The notes beneath the pieces are model-generated. The model did not search any database and was not told the DNA's origin. It was given only the letters and a program-made list of their open reading frames with translations. DNA of 64,000 bases, from assembly GCF_023712105.1 (NCBI RefSeq), contig NZ_JAMLJI010000001.1:930001-994000 (forward strand), in the 5' to 3' direction. A program made the position numbers and the translations under genes. Shown piece by piece: positions 26,588 to 37,611 of the stretch; position 1 is the first letter of the stretch; the number at the start of each line of letters is the position of its first letter. The stretch is from Larsenimonas suaedae. GTDB lineage: Bacteria > Pseudomonadota > Gammaproteobacteria > Pseudomonadales > Halomonadaceae.

Positions 26588-28431
26588 AGACCCTTCGACT
26601 GACCATGGCCCAGGCGCTGGTCAAGTATCTGGCGGCGCAGCGCATCGAGCACGACGGTGCCGAGATGCCCCTGTTCGAGGGGGTGTTCGCCATCTTCGGC
26701 CACGGCAATGTGGCCGGGCTTGGCGAGGCGCTCTACCACGTGCGAGAGGAACTGCCGACGTTTCGCGGCCACAACGAGCAGACCATGGCGCACGCCGCCA
26801 TTGCGTTTGCCAAGGCCCATGGCCGACGCCGGATGATGGCGGCCACCAGCTCCATCGGCCCCGGCGCCACCAACATGGTCACCGCCGCCGGGCTTGCCCA
26901 CGCCAACCGGCTGCCGATTCTGCTTCTGCCTGGCGACACCTTCGCCACTCGAGCGCCGGACCCGGTACTTCAACAGGTGGAGCACTTCGGCGACCCGTCG
27001 GTCACGGTGAACGACTGCTTTCGGCCGGTCTCGCGCTACTTCGACCGCATCACCCGTCCCGAACAGCTGCTGACCAGTCTGCCGCAGGCGCTGGCAACCC
27101 TGCTCGACCCCGAGCACTGCGGCCCGGCAACGCTTGCACTGCCGCAGGACGTTCAGACCTTCGCCTACGACTACCCGGCGCACTTTTTCAAACCGCAGGT
27201 GCATCGCCTTCGCCGCCCACAACCGGAAACACGGGAGCTCGATGATGCGATCTCGGCCCTTGCCCGCTCTGAGCGCCCGCTGATCGTCGCCGGCGGCGGC
27301 GTGCACTATGCCGGCGCGTGCGAGGCGCTTGACGCGTTCGCCCGTACCCATGGCATCCCGGTTGCCGAGACCCAGGCCGGCAAGGGCGCACTTGCCGACG
27401 ACCATCCCTGCGCCGTCGGCGCGATCGGGGTGACCGGCAGCGCGGCGGCCAACCACCTGGCCGAGCAGGCGGATCTGATTCTGGCGGTGGGCACTCGCCT
27501 TCAGGACTTCACCACCGGCTCGCGGGCGCTGTTCGAGCGGGACGACCGACCGCTTGTGGCGCTGAACGTGGGCCGTATCGACAGCCTGAAACATGGCGCC
27601 CTGCCCCTGACCGCCGATGCCCGCGACGGTCTGACCCAGCTCTCGAGCGGGCTTGGCGAGTGGCGCACCGGGGAAGAGTGGCGCGACCGGATTGGACGCG
27701 TGAAGCGCGACTGGGCAGAGGTGGTCGCCCGCGTGACGGCCGATAAGGGCCGTGAGCGCCCGACCGACGCTCAGGTGATCGGCGCGGTGAACCGTCAGGC
27801 CGGCGGCGACAGCACCGTAGTGTGCGCCGCCGGCGGCCTGCCCGGCGAGCTTCACAAGCTGTGGCAGTGCAGCGGGCCCGGCAGCTACCACGTCGAATAC
27901 GGCTTTTCCTGCATGGGCTACGAGATCGCCGGGGGGCTCGGGGTCAAGATGGCACGCCCCGAGCGCGAGGTGATCGTGATGGTCGGCGACGGCTCGTACC
28001 TGATGCACAACTCAGAGCTTGCCACCTCCGTCATGCTCGGCCACAAGCTCACCGTGGTGGTGCTCGACAACCGAGGCTTTGGCTGCATCAACCGTCTGCA
28101 GCAGGCCACCGGCGGGGCCGGCTTCAATAACCTCCTGGAGGATTGCCACACCGCCCCCGGCGGCGCCCCGAAAACCGACTTCGCCGCCCACGCCCGAGCG
28201 CTTGGCTGTGAGGCCGAGCACGTCAGCGGCATCGATGCCCTTGAAAAGGCCTTGACCCGCGCCCGGGCAGCCACGACCACCTACGTGATCGCGCTCGATA
28301 CCGACCCACTGCCAAGCACGGCCGAAGGCGGCGCCTGGTGGGATGTGGCGGTGCCGGAGGTGTCGGAGCGCGCACCGGTGCAGCAGGCGTACCAGAACTA
28401 TCTCGCGGCCAAGCGCACGCAAACCCGCTGA
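26584..28431 (+). CDS. iolD: 3D-(3,5/4)-trihydroxycyclohexane-1,2-dione acylhydrolase IolD
   Basis: Thiamine diphosphate-dependent ring-opening hydrolase producing 5-deoxy-glucuronate. 615 residues, as usual for IolD. It starts LRLTMAQALVKYLAAQR and has the catalytic Glu near RGHNEQTMAHAAI, the central FAD/AHAS-like domain, and the ThDP/Mg motif VMVGDGSYLMHNSELATS followed by LDNRGFGCINRLQ. It belongs to the acetolactate synthase superfamily, but the opening, the HNEQ form and gene context fix it as IolD. Translationally coupled to iolC. Confidence 0.95.
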   Translation: MKTLRLTMAQALVKYLAAQRIEHDGAEMPLFEGVFAIFGHGNVAGLGEALYHVREELPTFRGHNEQTMAHAAIAFAKAHGRRRMMAATSSIGPGATNMVTAAGLAHANRLPILLLPGDTFATRAPDPVLQQVEHFGDPSVTVNDCFRPVSRYFDRITRPEQLLTSLPQALATLLDPEHCGPATLALPQDVQTFAYDYPAHFFKPQVHRLRRPQPETRELDDAISALARSERPLIVAGGGVHYAGACEALDAFARTHGIPVAETQAGKGALADDHPCAVGAIGVTGSAAANHLAEQADLILAVGTRLQDFTTGSRALFERDDRPLVALNVGRIDSLKHGALPLTADARDGLTQLSSGLGEWRTGEEWRDRIGRVKRDWAEVVARVTADKGRERPTDAQVIGAVNRQAGGDSTVVCAAGGLPGELHKLWQCSGPGSYHVEYGFSCMGYEIAGGLGVKMARPEREVIVMVGDGSYLMHNSELATSVMLGHKLTVVVLDNRGFGCINRLQQATGGAGFNNLLEDCHTAPGGAPKTDFAAHARALGCEAEHVSGIDALEKALTRARAATTTYVIALDTDPLPSTAEGGAWWDVAVPEVSERAPVQQAYQNYLAAKRTQTR

Positions 28432-28522
28432 GGGCGCGACGTACAGGCACGAATAGCCATTTCAGCATTTCGATCACGACTCAGTGCGGCGGGCCCGGCC
28501 CGCCCATCAAAGGAGCAGACCC

Positions 28523-29425
28523 ATGTCTAGCGTACGTTTGGGCATCAACCCCCTGACCTGGACCAACGATGACCTGCCAAGCCTTGGCAGCGAAACCCCG
28601 CTCGAGACCTGCCTCTCCGAGGGCCGCGAGGCCGGCTTCAGCGGGTTCGAGCTTGGCAACAAGTTTCCGCGCACCCCCGAGGCGCTGTCGAAGGTGCTCG
28701 ACGAGCATGCGCTGGCGCTGGTCTCCGGCTGGTACTCGGGCCACGTTCTAACCCGAAGCCCCGAGGAGGAAATCGAGGCCCTTCAGGATCACCTGCACCT
28801 GCTCAAGGCGTGCGGCGCTAAGGTGATGGTGTTCTGCGACGTGACCGGCTGTGTCCACGGCGATCAGGCCCGGCCGCTGTCCCAGCGCCCTCACTTGAGC
28901 GACGAGGACTGGCAGCGCCTGACCGAGGGCCTCAACGTGGTCGGCGATTATCTGAAGGATCAGGGCGTGCATCTGGTCTACCACCACCACCTTGGCACGG
29001 CGGTCGAAAGCCAGGCCGACGTGATTCGGCTGATGGACAACACCCGAGACTCCGTGGGTCTGCTGCTGGATTTCGGGCATCTGGTGGGCGCCGGCGGCGA
29101 CCCGCTCGAGATCGCCAGGCGCTACAGCGCGCGCATCAAGCACGTGCACTGCAAGGACATTCGCCGCCCGGTACTGGACGACGTTCGAAACCGCGACAAG
29201 AGCTTTCTCGATGGCGTGCTCGATGGGTTATTCACCGTACCGGGCGACGGCGACGTAGACTTTCTGCCAGCCCTCGAGCAGTTGAGCGCGTCAGGCTATT
29301 CGGGGTGGCTTGTGGTCGAGGCCGAGCAGGACCCTCAGATTGCTCACCCGCTGACCTACGCCCGGCTCGGCCACCGCAACCTGCACTCACTGGCCGAGCA
29401 GGCAGGGTTTACCGTCGATCAATAA
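28523..29425 (+). CDS. iolE: myo-Inosose-2 dehydratase IolE
   Basis: Dehydrates scyllo-inosose to the cyclohexane-1,2-dione that IolD opens. 300 residues, TIM-barrel fold. Marks: LGINPLTWTNDDLPSLG, GFELGNKFPR, VYHHHLGTAVES and LLLDFGHLVGAGGDP (metal ligands), IKHVHCKDIR and GWLVVEAEQDP. The ATG at 28523 has AGGAG seven bases upstream; a short in-frame extension has none. It lies 91 bases after iolD in the same direction. Confidence 0.94.
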   Translation: MSSVRLGINPLTWTNDDLPSLGSETPLETCLSEGREAGFSGFELGNKFPRTPEALSKVLDEHALALVSGWYSGHVLTRSPEEEIEALQDHLHLLKACGAKVMVFCDVTGCVHGDQARPLSQRPHLSDEDWQRLTEGLNVVGDYLKDQGVHLVYHHHLGTAVESQADVIRLMDNTRDSVGLLLDFGHLVGAGGDPLEIARRYSARIKHVHCKDIRRPVLDDVRNRDKSFLDGVLDGLFTVPGDGDVDFLPALEQLSASGYSGWLVVEAEQDPQIAHPLTYARLGHRNLHSLAEQAGFTVDQ

Positions 29426-29448
29426 TTCAACCGTCAAAGGGCACTCTC

Positions 29449-30951
<1,503 letters not shown>

Positions 30952-30978
30952 GCGATCGGGCACTTGACCTTCCCCCCA

Positions 30979-31012
30979 CCTCGAGCCCGGTCGCTTTCGG
31001 CCGGGCTCGAGG
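30979..31012 (+). other. Intercistronic hairpin (mmsA / Gfo-Idh gene)
   Basis: CCTCGAGCCCGG and CCGGGCTCGAGG make a perfect 12-bp GC-rich stem with a 10-base loop and no T run. It probably protects the upstream mRNA or partly attenuates the last gene of the operon. Confidence 0.55.
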
Positions 31013-31034
31013 CGCACCTTATTGAGGCCACGCT

Positions 31035-32159
31035 ATGGATACTCTGAACATCGGACTGATCGGCACGGGGTTCATGGGCAAGGCCCACGCCATTGCCTTC
31101 AAGGCCGCACCGACCGTGTTTTCACTGCCGGTAACGCCGGTGTGCGACCTGCTCGCCGACCTCGACGACGCCCGTGCCGCCGAGAAGGCCCGCGAACTGG
31201 GCTTCGCCCGCTCGACCGGTGACTGGCGCGCGCTGGTCACCGACCCCGCCGTGGATGTGGTCGACATCTGCGCCCCCAACTACCTGCACAAGGAGATGGC
31301 GCTGGCGGCAATCGCGGCAGGCAAGCACGTCTACGCCGAGAAGCCGCTGGCGCTGAGCGCCAGGGACGCCGGAGAGATGGTGGCGGCCGCCGAGCGGGCC
31401 GGCGTCAAGACGCTGGTCGGGTTCAACTACATTCGAAATTCCGCTACCCAGCTTGCCCGCGAGATCATCGAGCGCGGCGAACTCGGCGAGCTGGTGCATT
31501 TTCGCGGCCGCCACAACGAAGACTATCTGGCCGACCCCACCACACCTCACGACTGGCACACCCGCCGCCGCACCGCCGGTGCCGGCGCCCTGGGGGATCT
31601 CGGCTCACATATTCTCAACATGGCGGAGTACCTGACGGGCAGGCACATCACCGAGGTGTTCGGTCAGGTGCAGACGGTTATCACCCAACGGCCGGTCTCG
31701 TCTGGAAGTGCCACCCTCGAGGATGTGGAAAACGACGATCAGGCTCAGGCGCTGGTGCGCTTCGAGGGCGGGCTGATCGGGAACATAGAGACTTCGCGCA
31801 TCGCGCTCGGGCGCAAGATGGGCCTGGCCTACACCGTGACCGGCACCAAGGGCACGCTGATGTTCGATCAAGAGCGCATGAGCGAGCTGAAGCTCTACAC
31901 CCACGATGGCCCCGCTGGCCGCCAGGGCTTTCGCACGCTGCTGGCCGGGCCGGCGCACCCGGACTACGCCGCCTTCAGCCCCGCCCCCGGTCACGGGCTT
32001 GGCTACAACGATCAGAAGATCATCGAGGTGCGCGACATGATCACCGGCATCGCCACCGGCGCCCCGCTCTACCCGATGTTTCGCGACGCCTGGCGCATCA
32101 ACCGGCTCATCGACGCCATCGAAACGTCTCACGACGAAGGCGGCTGGGTCACGGTGTAA
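31035..32159 (+). CDS. Gfo/Idh/MocA-family dehydrogenase (inositol-type)
   Basis: 374 residues: N-terminal Rossmann motif IGLIGTGFMGKAHAIAF, catalytic Lys in VYAEKPLALSARDAG, and a C-terminal domain with GALGDLGSHILNMAEYLTG holding the active-site Asp and His. Distinct from the iolG product in length and motif detail. In other inositol loci such a second enzyme acts on scyllo-inositol (IolX/IolW) or D-chiro-inositol, so this is the most likely role. Last gene of the rightward operon, 83 bases after mmsA; base composition falls sharply after its stop. Confidence 0.82.
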   Translation: MDTLNIGLIGTGFMGKAHAIAFKAAPTVFSLPVTPVCDLLADLDDARAAEKARELGFARSTGDWRALVTDPAVDVVDICAPNYLHKEMALAAIAAGKHVYAEKPLALSARDAGEMVAAAERAGVKTLVGFNYIRNSATQLAREIIERGELGELVHFRGRHNEDYLADPTTPHDWHTRRRTAGAGALGDLGSHILNMAEYLTGRHITEVFGQVQTVITQRPVSSGSATLEDVENDDQAQALVRFEGGLIGNIETSRIALGRKMGLAYTVTGTKGTLMFDQERMSELKLYTHDGPAGRQGFRTLLAGPAHPDYAAFSPAPGHGLGYNDQKIIEVRDMITGIATGAPLYPMFRDAWRINRLIDAIETSHDEGGWVTV

Positions 32160-32368
32160 AAAAAGCCGTGGGCCAGCGTCTGGGCCGACCTCCGGCACTG
32201 GCGGGTGGCCTAGTCGGTAGTGTTCAGTGAAGAGCTGGACGGGAGTTTATGGGCAAGGGATTATGAGAAATTCACAAGGCCGCACTTATTTACACAACGA
32301 ATCATAATTCACTTGTTCTATTTTTTAGTATTACACTACAGTGCACTTTATAGATCACTACCGAACCC

Positions 32369-33817
32369 TTACCCAATATATCTTAACTTTTCTTCCCAAC
32401 TCTCTTGTCTATGCACAAGCTCACTTTTAACTTCTTCTTTATATCTACTAAAATCCTCTCCGCAAACACTTTTATACTTGTTTATCAACGCTTCCTTACA
32501 TAAATCAAAAGCAGCTTTATCTACTGTATTTCCATTAAAATCTGCATATTCTAAAAGAATTAACGCATAAAGGTATTCTACCTCTGCACTTCTATCTATA
32601 TCCGTTATCTTAAAATTACTTACAACCCCACTTGGATTACCACTATACTTATTAGCACCTAGGCGAGCTAGAGTCTGCCCTTTATTAACTAGAATATTCG
32701 ACTCGTACTTGTATCTTGAACAGTGTTTAATTAGCGAGTAAACACTTACTACAAGTAAGTCAAGATCGTCTTGTAGCTCATCTTTATAGACCATAAAACA
32801 AGTTGCAATATAATTGACAATATTGCTCGAAGCCCGAAGATTAAAACTAGGGAATTTGGTTGACACCCTATTCACGAGACAGCCTATAAATAGAGGGATA
32901 TCTTCTTTCAAATCAAATGAAAAATAAGATTTAACATCGCCTATTCTATTGATCTCTTCATGTAGCCCCTCATATATATTCAAGGAAACACTATCCAAGT
33001 CTACTTTCTCTCTAACGTTGAAACAATTGGACTGTATCTTAAATTCAAAATCAATAAATTTGTCTAGATAAAATTTAGACTTCTCACTTTTTAATCCATA
33101 TGAATTCGAGACTGTATCTAATAATTGTTCTTTATCCATGCTAAGTACAAAATGGACATTTTGTATATTGAAAACATGCTTAATTTTTTCTATTACTTCA
33201 ACCGCATAGGTTGGCCTACACCTATCCAGCTCATCTATAACAATCAAAACTGCCTCAAAGCTATTAAAATACTTATGAATAATGTGATGCAGACTATTTA
33301 TAGAGTCATCCTTGTTCGACAAAGACTTAATTGCATTACTTATCCATTCCTCACCAGCCGTCAATGATGCATCTTTAAATTGCTTCATAAGTGGCATATC
33401 AGAAGCACCATTGGTTAACCCAGAAACAACTAAGCCCGCTCCTCCTTTTACAAAGCTCTTAATACTTCCAGCCCAAGGTTTTAGCGCCTCGGAAGTCTCA
33501 TTTATAAAATTTTCAAACTTACTTCTAGGCAAACTTTTAGCGAAGCAAGTAATTAAAGAAATCAAGGGGTCGGAGTCATAATCACTCTCAAAAGAATTGA
33601 AATATATACTTTTTAAACTGGTTCCTTCTGTTTTTTTAATCAGGCTTTTGCAAAAAACAGTTTTGCCTGTCCCCCAACTTCCATCTACGCATATAACCTT
33701 ACTATTTGTTAATTCCTGACCATCAACGCTAGTTCTCTTTTCGTTAGTATCAATATTACTTACCAGTTTAAATAACGAATCTAAAACATTCTCATTATAA
33801 AGCTTTTTATCCGACAT
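32369..33817 (-). CDS. KAP-family P-loop NTPase, AT-rich
   Basis: About 482 residues from the ATG at 33817 (AAGGA upstream). N-terminal Walker A GSWGTGKTVFCKSLIKK (about residue 45), Walker B AVLIVIDELDRCRPTYAVEV and the following VHFVLSMDKEQL are typical KAP NTPases, STAND-like ATPases of which many occur in phage-defence loci. Between the motifs lies a Gly/Ala-rich stretch (VKGGAGLVVSGLTNG) where membrane helices sit in KAP proteins. Base composition is far more AT-rich than the flanking iol and mcr genes, a sign of recent acquisition. No partner effector gene is adjacent, and its function is unknown. Confidence 0.75.
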   Translation of the reverse strand: MSDKKLYNENVLDSLFKLVSNIDTNEKRTSVDGQELTNSKVICVDGSWGTGKTVFCKSLIKKTEGTSLKSIYFNSFESDYDSDPLISLITCFAKSLPRSKFENFINETSEALKPWAGSIKSFVKGGAGLVVSGLTNGASDMPLMKQFKDASLTAGEEWISNAIKSLSNKDDSINSLHHIIHKYFNSFEAVLIVIDELDRCRPTYAVEVIEKIKHVFNIQNVHFVLSMDKEQLLDTVSNSYGLKSEKSKFYLDKFIDFEFKIQSNCFNVREKVDLDSVSLNIYEGLHEEINRIGDVKSYFSFDLKEDIPLFIGCLVNRVSTKFPSFNLRASSNIVNYIATCFMVYKDELQDDLDLLVVSVYSLIKHCSRYKYESNILVNKGQTLARLGANKYSGNPSGVVSNFKITDIDRSAEVEYLYALILLEYADFNGNTVDKAAFDLCKEALINKYKSVCGEDFSRYKEEVKSELVHRQESWEEKLRYIG

Positions 33818-33906
33818 ACCCAATCCTTTAGCATTAGTTATATTCAATATAAATATGCAGGACTACTCTCCATCCCTACAATACCATCGACTTATTATTT
33901 TTTTTG

Positions 33907-34062
33907 TTACTTGGTATCCGTGTCTGTCGGCTTAAGCTCGCGTCGCGCCCTTTCTATCTCCGGGCTTATCTGCCCCGCGTCTTCGTTTACCAGCCCCGTC
34001 GTCAGCCAAAGCGTGTATTTAGGCCACCGGTGGGTAACGGCCATCAAGGCGGCTTCTTTAAG
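33907..34062 (-). pseudogene. C-terminal fragment of XRE-type repressor
   Basis: A short open frame, LKEAALMAVTHRWPKYTLWL followed by TTGLVNEDAGQISPEIERA and a hydrophilic tail, matches the C-terminal end of small phage-type XRE regulators (compare YSVWLVTG of the gene at 15824). The DNA-binding half is missing; the frame meets a stop at 34063-34065, inside the end of mcrC. It marks a recombination scar between mcrC and the AT-rich NTPase gene. Confidence 0.5.
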
Positions 34063-35344
34063 TCATCCCTCGAGTGCCCTTGCCCGAAAACGGCAGCCCC
34101 ACCGCCTCGCCGCCGATCAGTGCGGTGTTGTCGAGATCGAACGGCAGAACCCACAGCCGATGCGTTGGCGAAAACTCGAACGCCTCGAGCGCGCGGTCAA
34201 ACATTGCATGGGCGGGGTAGATCAGAGCCACGTCGCCTTGGCCCTTCAAATAACGGTGGCCGTAGGCGAAGAGCTGGTAGATGTCCGATTGAGAGAGGCC
34301 GTAGTTGGTCGCGTCGTGGGCCAGGCGTTTCCATTTGGTGTCCAGCACCCAGCGGCGCGCGCCCTGCTCCACCAGCAGGTCCGGGCGAAGCTGAAAGAGG
34401 TTCCGGCCCCGGTGGCGGCAGAGCCAGGCGCCGGTGGCCTGCGTGTGCACGCGGGTGCACGGCGGCGCGGCGCGCTTTAAATGGTGGGCAACGTACTGCT
34501 CGAAAAGCTGCTCCATCGGGAACAGCAGGCTCATGCCGTGATGGTGGCCGGCCACCGCGAGCGGCAGGGTTTTATCGAGAATGAGCTGGCACCACGGGCG
34601 CACGGGCTGGTAATGCGCCATCAGACGGTCGGTGCGCCAGGCGTTTGAATCCGTTTTCACATCCCGGCTTGCCGGCACATCAGAAAGCCGGTGTCGAAGC
34701 TCCTGGGCCAACCGCCAGTTGTCACTCGAGCGGGTGGCGGTGCAGACCCGCTCCAGCGCGCATTTGAGCAGGCGGTTTTCCGGCCGGTTCGGGCTGAACC
34801 GGTCGTGGCGCAGACGAAAACGATGCGCCCTGCTCGGGGGCTGGCGCATCTGGGCGGTAACATCGAGCTGGCCGCGAAGAAACGGCTGCTCATCCTCGAT
34901 GCGCTCATAGTCAAAGCGCACGCCGCGCTGCACCAGCTCATCCAGCGCCACCAGAAACCGGTGCATGACCCATTCCGACAGCGGCGCCTCGAACAGTTCA
35001 AGTTCGGCGGCGCAGACCTCGCGGGTCGAAAGCTCAAGCGAGGCCTGAATCATGCGACGAAGCAGCTTTCGACTCGGGGCCGCGTCTTCTGCGTCATGCA
35101 CGTGCTTTGGGAGGATTTCGAGGCAGGTGCCGCAAGGGGTTTCAAGCACGCCGACGTAATTATCGAGCCGCAGCCAGCGCCGCCCATCGACCTGCACCAG
35201 GCTCGCCCCGCCTCGCCCGAAGGTGCTGTTGAGCTGGCACAGCCAATCGAATGCCGAGGGCGAGACCTGAGCACGATCAAGCGTGGGGGTGTCGACCGGC
35301 TCCGTGGTGATCCGGGCGTATTCCCTGACCGTGATGCGTGTCAC
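34058..35344 (-). CDS. mcrC: McrC, nuclease subunit of McrBC-type restriction system
   Basis: 428-residue McrC. It opens with a DUF2357-like N-terminal part (TVREYARITT, VGVLETPCGTCLEILPKHV), and the C-terminal PD-(D/E)XK nuclease core is LRPDLLVEQGARRWVLDTKW (the Lys follows at KWK). McrC cuts DNA containing modified cytosine only with the GTP-driven McrB ring. The ORF appears intact and overlaps the mcrB stop (ATGA). As mcrB is broken, the enzyme is probably inactive unless another McrB acts in trans. Confidence 0.88.
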   Translation of the reverse strand: MTRITVREYARITTEPVDTPTLDRAQVSPSAFDWLCQLNSTFGRGGASLVQVDGRRWLRLDNYVGVLETPCGTCLEILPKHVHDAEDAAPSRKLLRRMIQASLELSTREVCAAELELFEAPLSEWVMHRFLVALDELVQRGVRFDYERIEDEQPFLRGQLDVTAQMRQPPSRAHRFRLRHDRFSPNRPENRLLKCALERVCTATRSSDNWRLAQELRHRLSDVPASRDVKTDSNAWRTDRLMAHYQPVRPWCQLILDKTLPLAVAGHHHGMSLLFPMEQLFEQYVAHHLKRAAPPCTRVHTQATGAWLCRHRGRNLFQLRPDLLVEQGARRWVLDTKWKRLAHDATNYGLSQSDIYQLFAYGHRYLKGQGDVALIYPAHAMFDRALEAFEFSPTHRLWVLPFDLDNTALIGGEAVGLPFSGKGTRGMT

Positions 35345-36703
35345 GCCGGGCCTATCTCATTGGGGTCAGAGTGATCACTCAAGGGCGGGCGCGCCTTCAA
35401 AATACCGGCGTACGCCTCGCGTCGCTCGAACGCGCCATCGTTGAGCCGCCAGATGACACGCTGACTCGGCAGGTTCGCCGCCTCGCCAAAAAGCGTGTGA
35501 AGGTCATGTTCTGCCTGGGTCACGAAGCGGTCGGAAGCCGGCTTTCGGTGGTCGTTGAGCACCCACTGAATGCGCTGCCAGTCATCGAAGAAATACTCCT
35601 GCAACAGCGGCAGGATTTGAGTGCGAACGATCAACGCCAGCCGGCCGAGTTCCGGCGCCTCGATCAGCGGCATGAAGTAGGCGTGCCCCAGGCAGTGGTC
35701 ACGATCCAGCAGCACCTCGATGCGCTGATTCAGGGTGCGAAGCATGTCACCCACATTGATGCCTGCCACGGTCACGTGATCCAGAAGCTCGGGGCGCGGG
35801 GGCATCTCCCGGAATACGAAGCGGCGCCGAAGGGCGATATCCAGCCCGGAAAGCGAGCGGTCGGCGGTGTTCATGGTGCCGATGAGATAGACGTTGCCGG
35901 GGACGCTGAAGTGCTCTTTTGAGTACGGCAGAACCACGGACAGCGCCTCCTCGGCCTCGGCCCGCTTACTCTGCTCGATCAGGGAAATAAGCTCACCGAA
36001 AATGCGCGAGACGTTGCCACGATTGATCTCATCGATGATCAGAACGAATTTTTCCCGCCGGGCGAGAATAGCTCACGCTCTGGTGAAAGGTGACACACGC
36101 CACCTGACCGCGCTCTGTCAGCGTATCGAAGCGGGCCTTCAAGGCCGCGCGGTCGTTCCGGTGCGTCTCAAAATAATCGGCGTCCAGGATGTAAAGGGCG
36201 GCCTCGATAGTGGTGTGTGTCTTGCCGGTGCCGGGCGGGCCGAACAGAATTTGATTGAGCGGTACGGGTCGATCAGACATCGAAGGCTCCTTTCGGTCAT
36301 ACGCTTTGGGCCAGCGCCCTGCGCGGCCCACCTGCTGTTCCTCTCGAAACGCGGCGGCGAATTCCGCACGTTCAAACCGCGCGATCAGCGCCTCATCCAG
36401 CACCTGCCAGCCGTCATCCGCGCCTGCAACGCGCTTGTTCAGCTTGAGCAGGATTTGGCTATTTCGGACATCGATGTTGGCCAACACCGACGCCGTGCCC
36501 TTCTCCAGATCATTTTTTCGCCCGACCCGAACAGGGCCCTCGTGAGCCGATGTGACGGTCCACCAATCCCAGCCCATGCGGTGGGTGGCCACCAGCAGCC
36601 GATTGAACCTCTGCCGCTGCATCGCATCCTAAAGGGCCGCGCTCAAGCGCGGTACATCCTCGAAGTAGCGCCACAGTTGCTCGGCGTCGTCCGATGGGGC
36701 CAT
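35341..36703 (-). pseudogene. mcrB: mcrB, broken AAA+ GTPase subunit
   Basis: The gene starts at ATG 36703 with AGGAG six bases upstream. After 24 codons an in-frame TAG (36629-36631) interrupts it; the same frame then continues through QRFNRLLVATHRMGWDWW to Walker A LFGPPGTGKTHTTIEAA and VTFHQSVSYS. At about 36064 the sequence jumps from SYS to EKFVLIIDEINRGNVSRIFG (Walker B) in another frame. In McrB about 60-80 residues normally lie between these, so a deletion with frameshift has removed them. The C-terminal part (LIGTMNTADRSLSGLDIALR sensor, then helices) is open to the mcrC overlap. Two independent lesions make this a pseudogene. Confidence 0.85.
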
Positions 36704-36880
36704 CGTGTTCTCCTGAACCTGTCGTTTGTTGGTGGCGTTTACCGCTCCCCGACCTGGCACCCTCACCTAATGCACCCTGCGTCACGCAGCACCCTCTTCT
36801 GTCTTGCGCAAAAAAACAGACGCACTCTTTAGTGTAAGGCCCCTCAAGGAAACAACGCCCATTAAATTAGATAAAAATTA

Positions 36881-36898
36881 AAAAACCGCCACAGGCGG
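36881..36898 (-). terminator. Minus-strand hairpin upstream of mcrB
   Basis: CCGCC-TGT-GGCGG followed by T6 on the minus strand. It lies in the 300-base gap between mcrB and the sigma-factor gene (36704-37005), which shows no other feature. It would stop antisense transcripts coming from the sigma-factor side. Confidence 0.5.
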
Positions 36899-37005
36899 CC
36901 TTACCAGCTTGACCGAGGCAAGGCCGAGGCAGCACTCTTGCCAGACGACCATCAGCGATCAGTCGTCGTGAATGGCTCGTTGCCCCCCCGACAAGAGACT
37001 CCCGT

Positions 37006-37611
37006 ATGCCCGATGCCTCACGGCCGTCTTCGACCCCCACTGTAGCGCCTTCGACACCTGCCTCATCTGCAGGCATTGCTCATATCTGTGATCTTCTTGA
37101 TCGCGTGGCAAAGAAGGATCGCCAGGCCTTTGCTTGCCTCTATGACGCCACCTCGGCGAAACTTTACGGCACGGTGCTGCGTATCTTGCAGGACAGAGGC
37201 AGCGCCGATGATGTGCTGCAGGAAGCCTACGTAAAAATCTGGCAGCAGGCTGCGGTCTTCGACACAACGCGCGCGTCGCCCATCACCTGGATGGTGGCCA
37301 TTGCCCGCCACCTGGCCATCGACGAATTACGGCGCCAACCCAGGGGCGTGCGGGAATCCGAGGACATTCTGGAACACGCACCTGACGAAGGCCTTTCTGC
37401 GCAGGAAGTGCTTCATCAGGAACAAAACGCCCGACGCCTGCATCAGTGTCTCAACACGCTTGAGGAGAATCGACAGGACATGATCCGCCTCGCGTATCTG
37501 GAAGGCTGGTCCCGGGCGGATTTGGCCACCCATTTCGACCAGCCGGTAAATACCGTCAAGACATGGTTGCACCGTGCACTTAAGCAGTTAAAGGGGTGTT
37601 TGGCATCGTGA
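37006..37611 (+). CDS. ECF sigma factor (SigK/RpoE-type)
   Basis: 201-residue group-IV sigma factor. An N-terminal Ser/Thr/Pro-rich stretch (about 24 residues) precedes sigma-2 (ACLYDATSAKLYGTVLRIL and DVLQEAYVKIWQQAAVFD, then SPITWMVAIARHLAIDELRR) and sigma-4 (about 150-195, RLAYLEGWSRADLATHFDQP followed by VNTVKTWLHRAL). The next gene begins in its stop (GTGA overlap) and encodes an RskA-type anti-sigma factor, the usual pairing. It likely controls a small envelope or oxidative-stress regulon including the DUF7282-like gene downstream. Confidence 0.9.
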   Translation: MPDASRPSSTPTVAPSTPASSAGIAHICDLLDRVAKKDRQAFACLYDATSAKLYGTVLRILQDRGSADDVLQEAYVKIWQQAAVFDTTRASPITWMVAIARHLAIDELRRQPRGVRESEDILEHAPDEGLSAQEVLHQEQNARRLHQCLNTLEENRQDMIRLAYLEGWSRADLATHFDQPVNTVKTWLHRALKQLKGCLAS

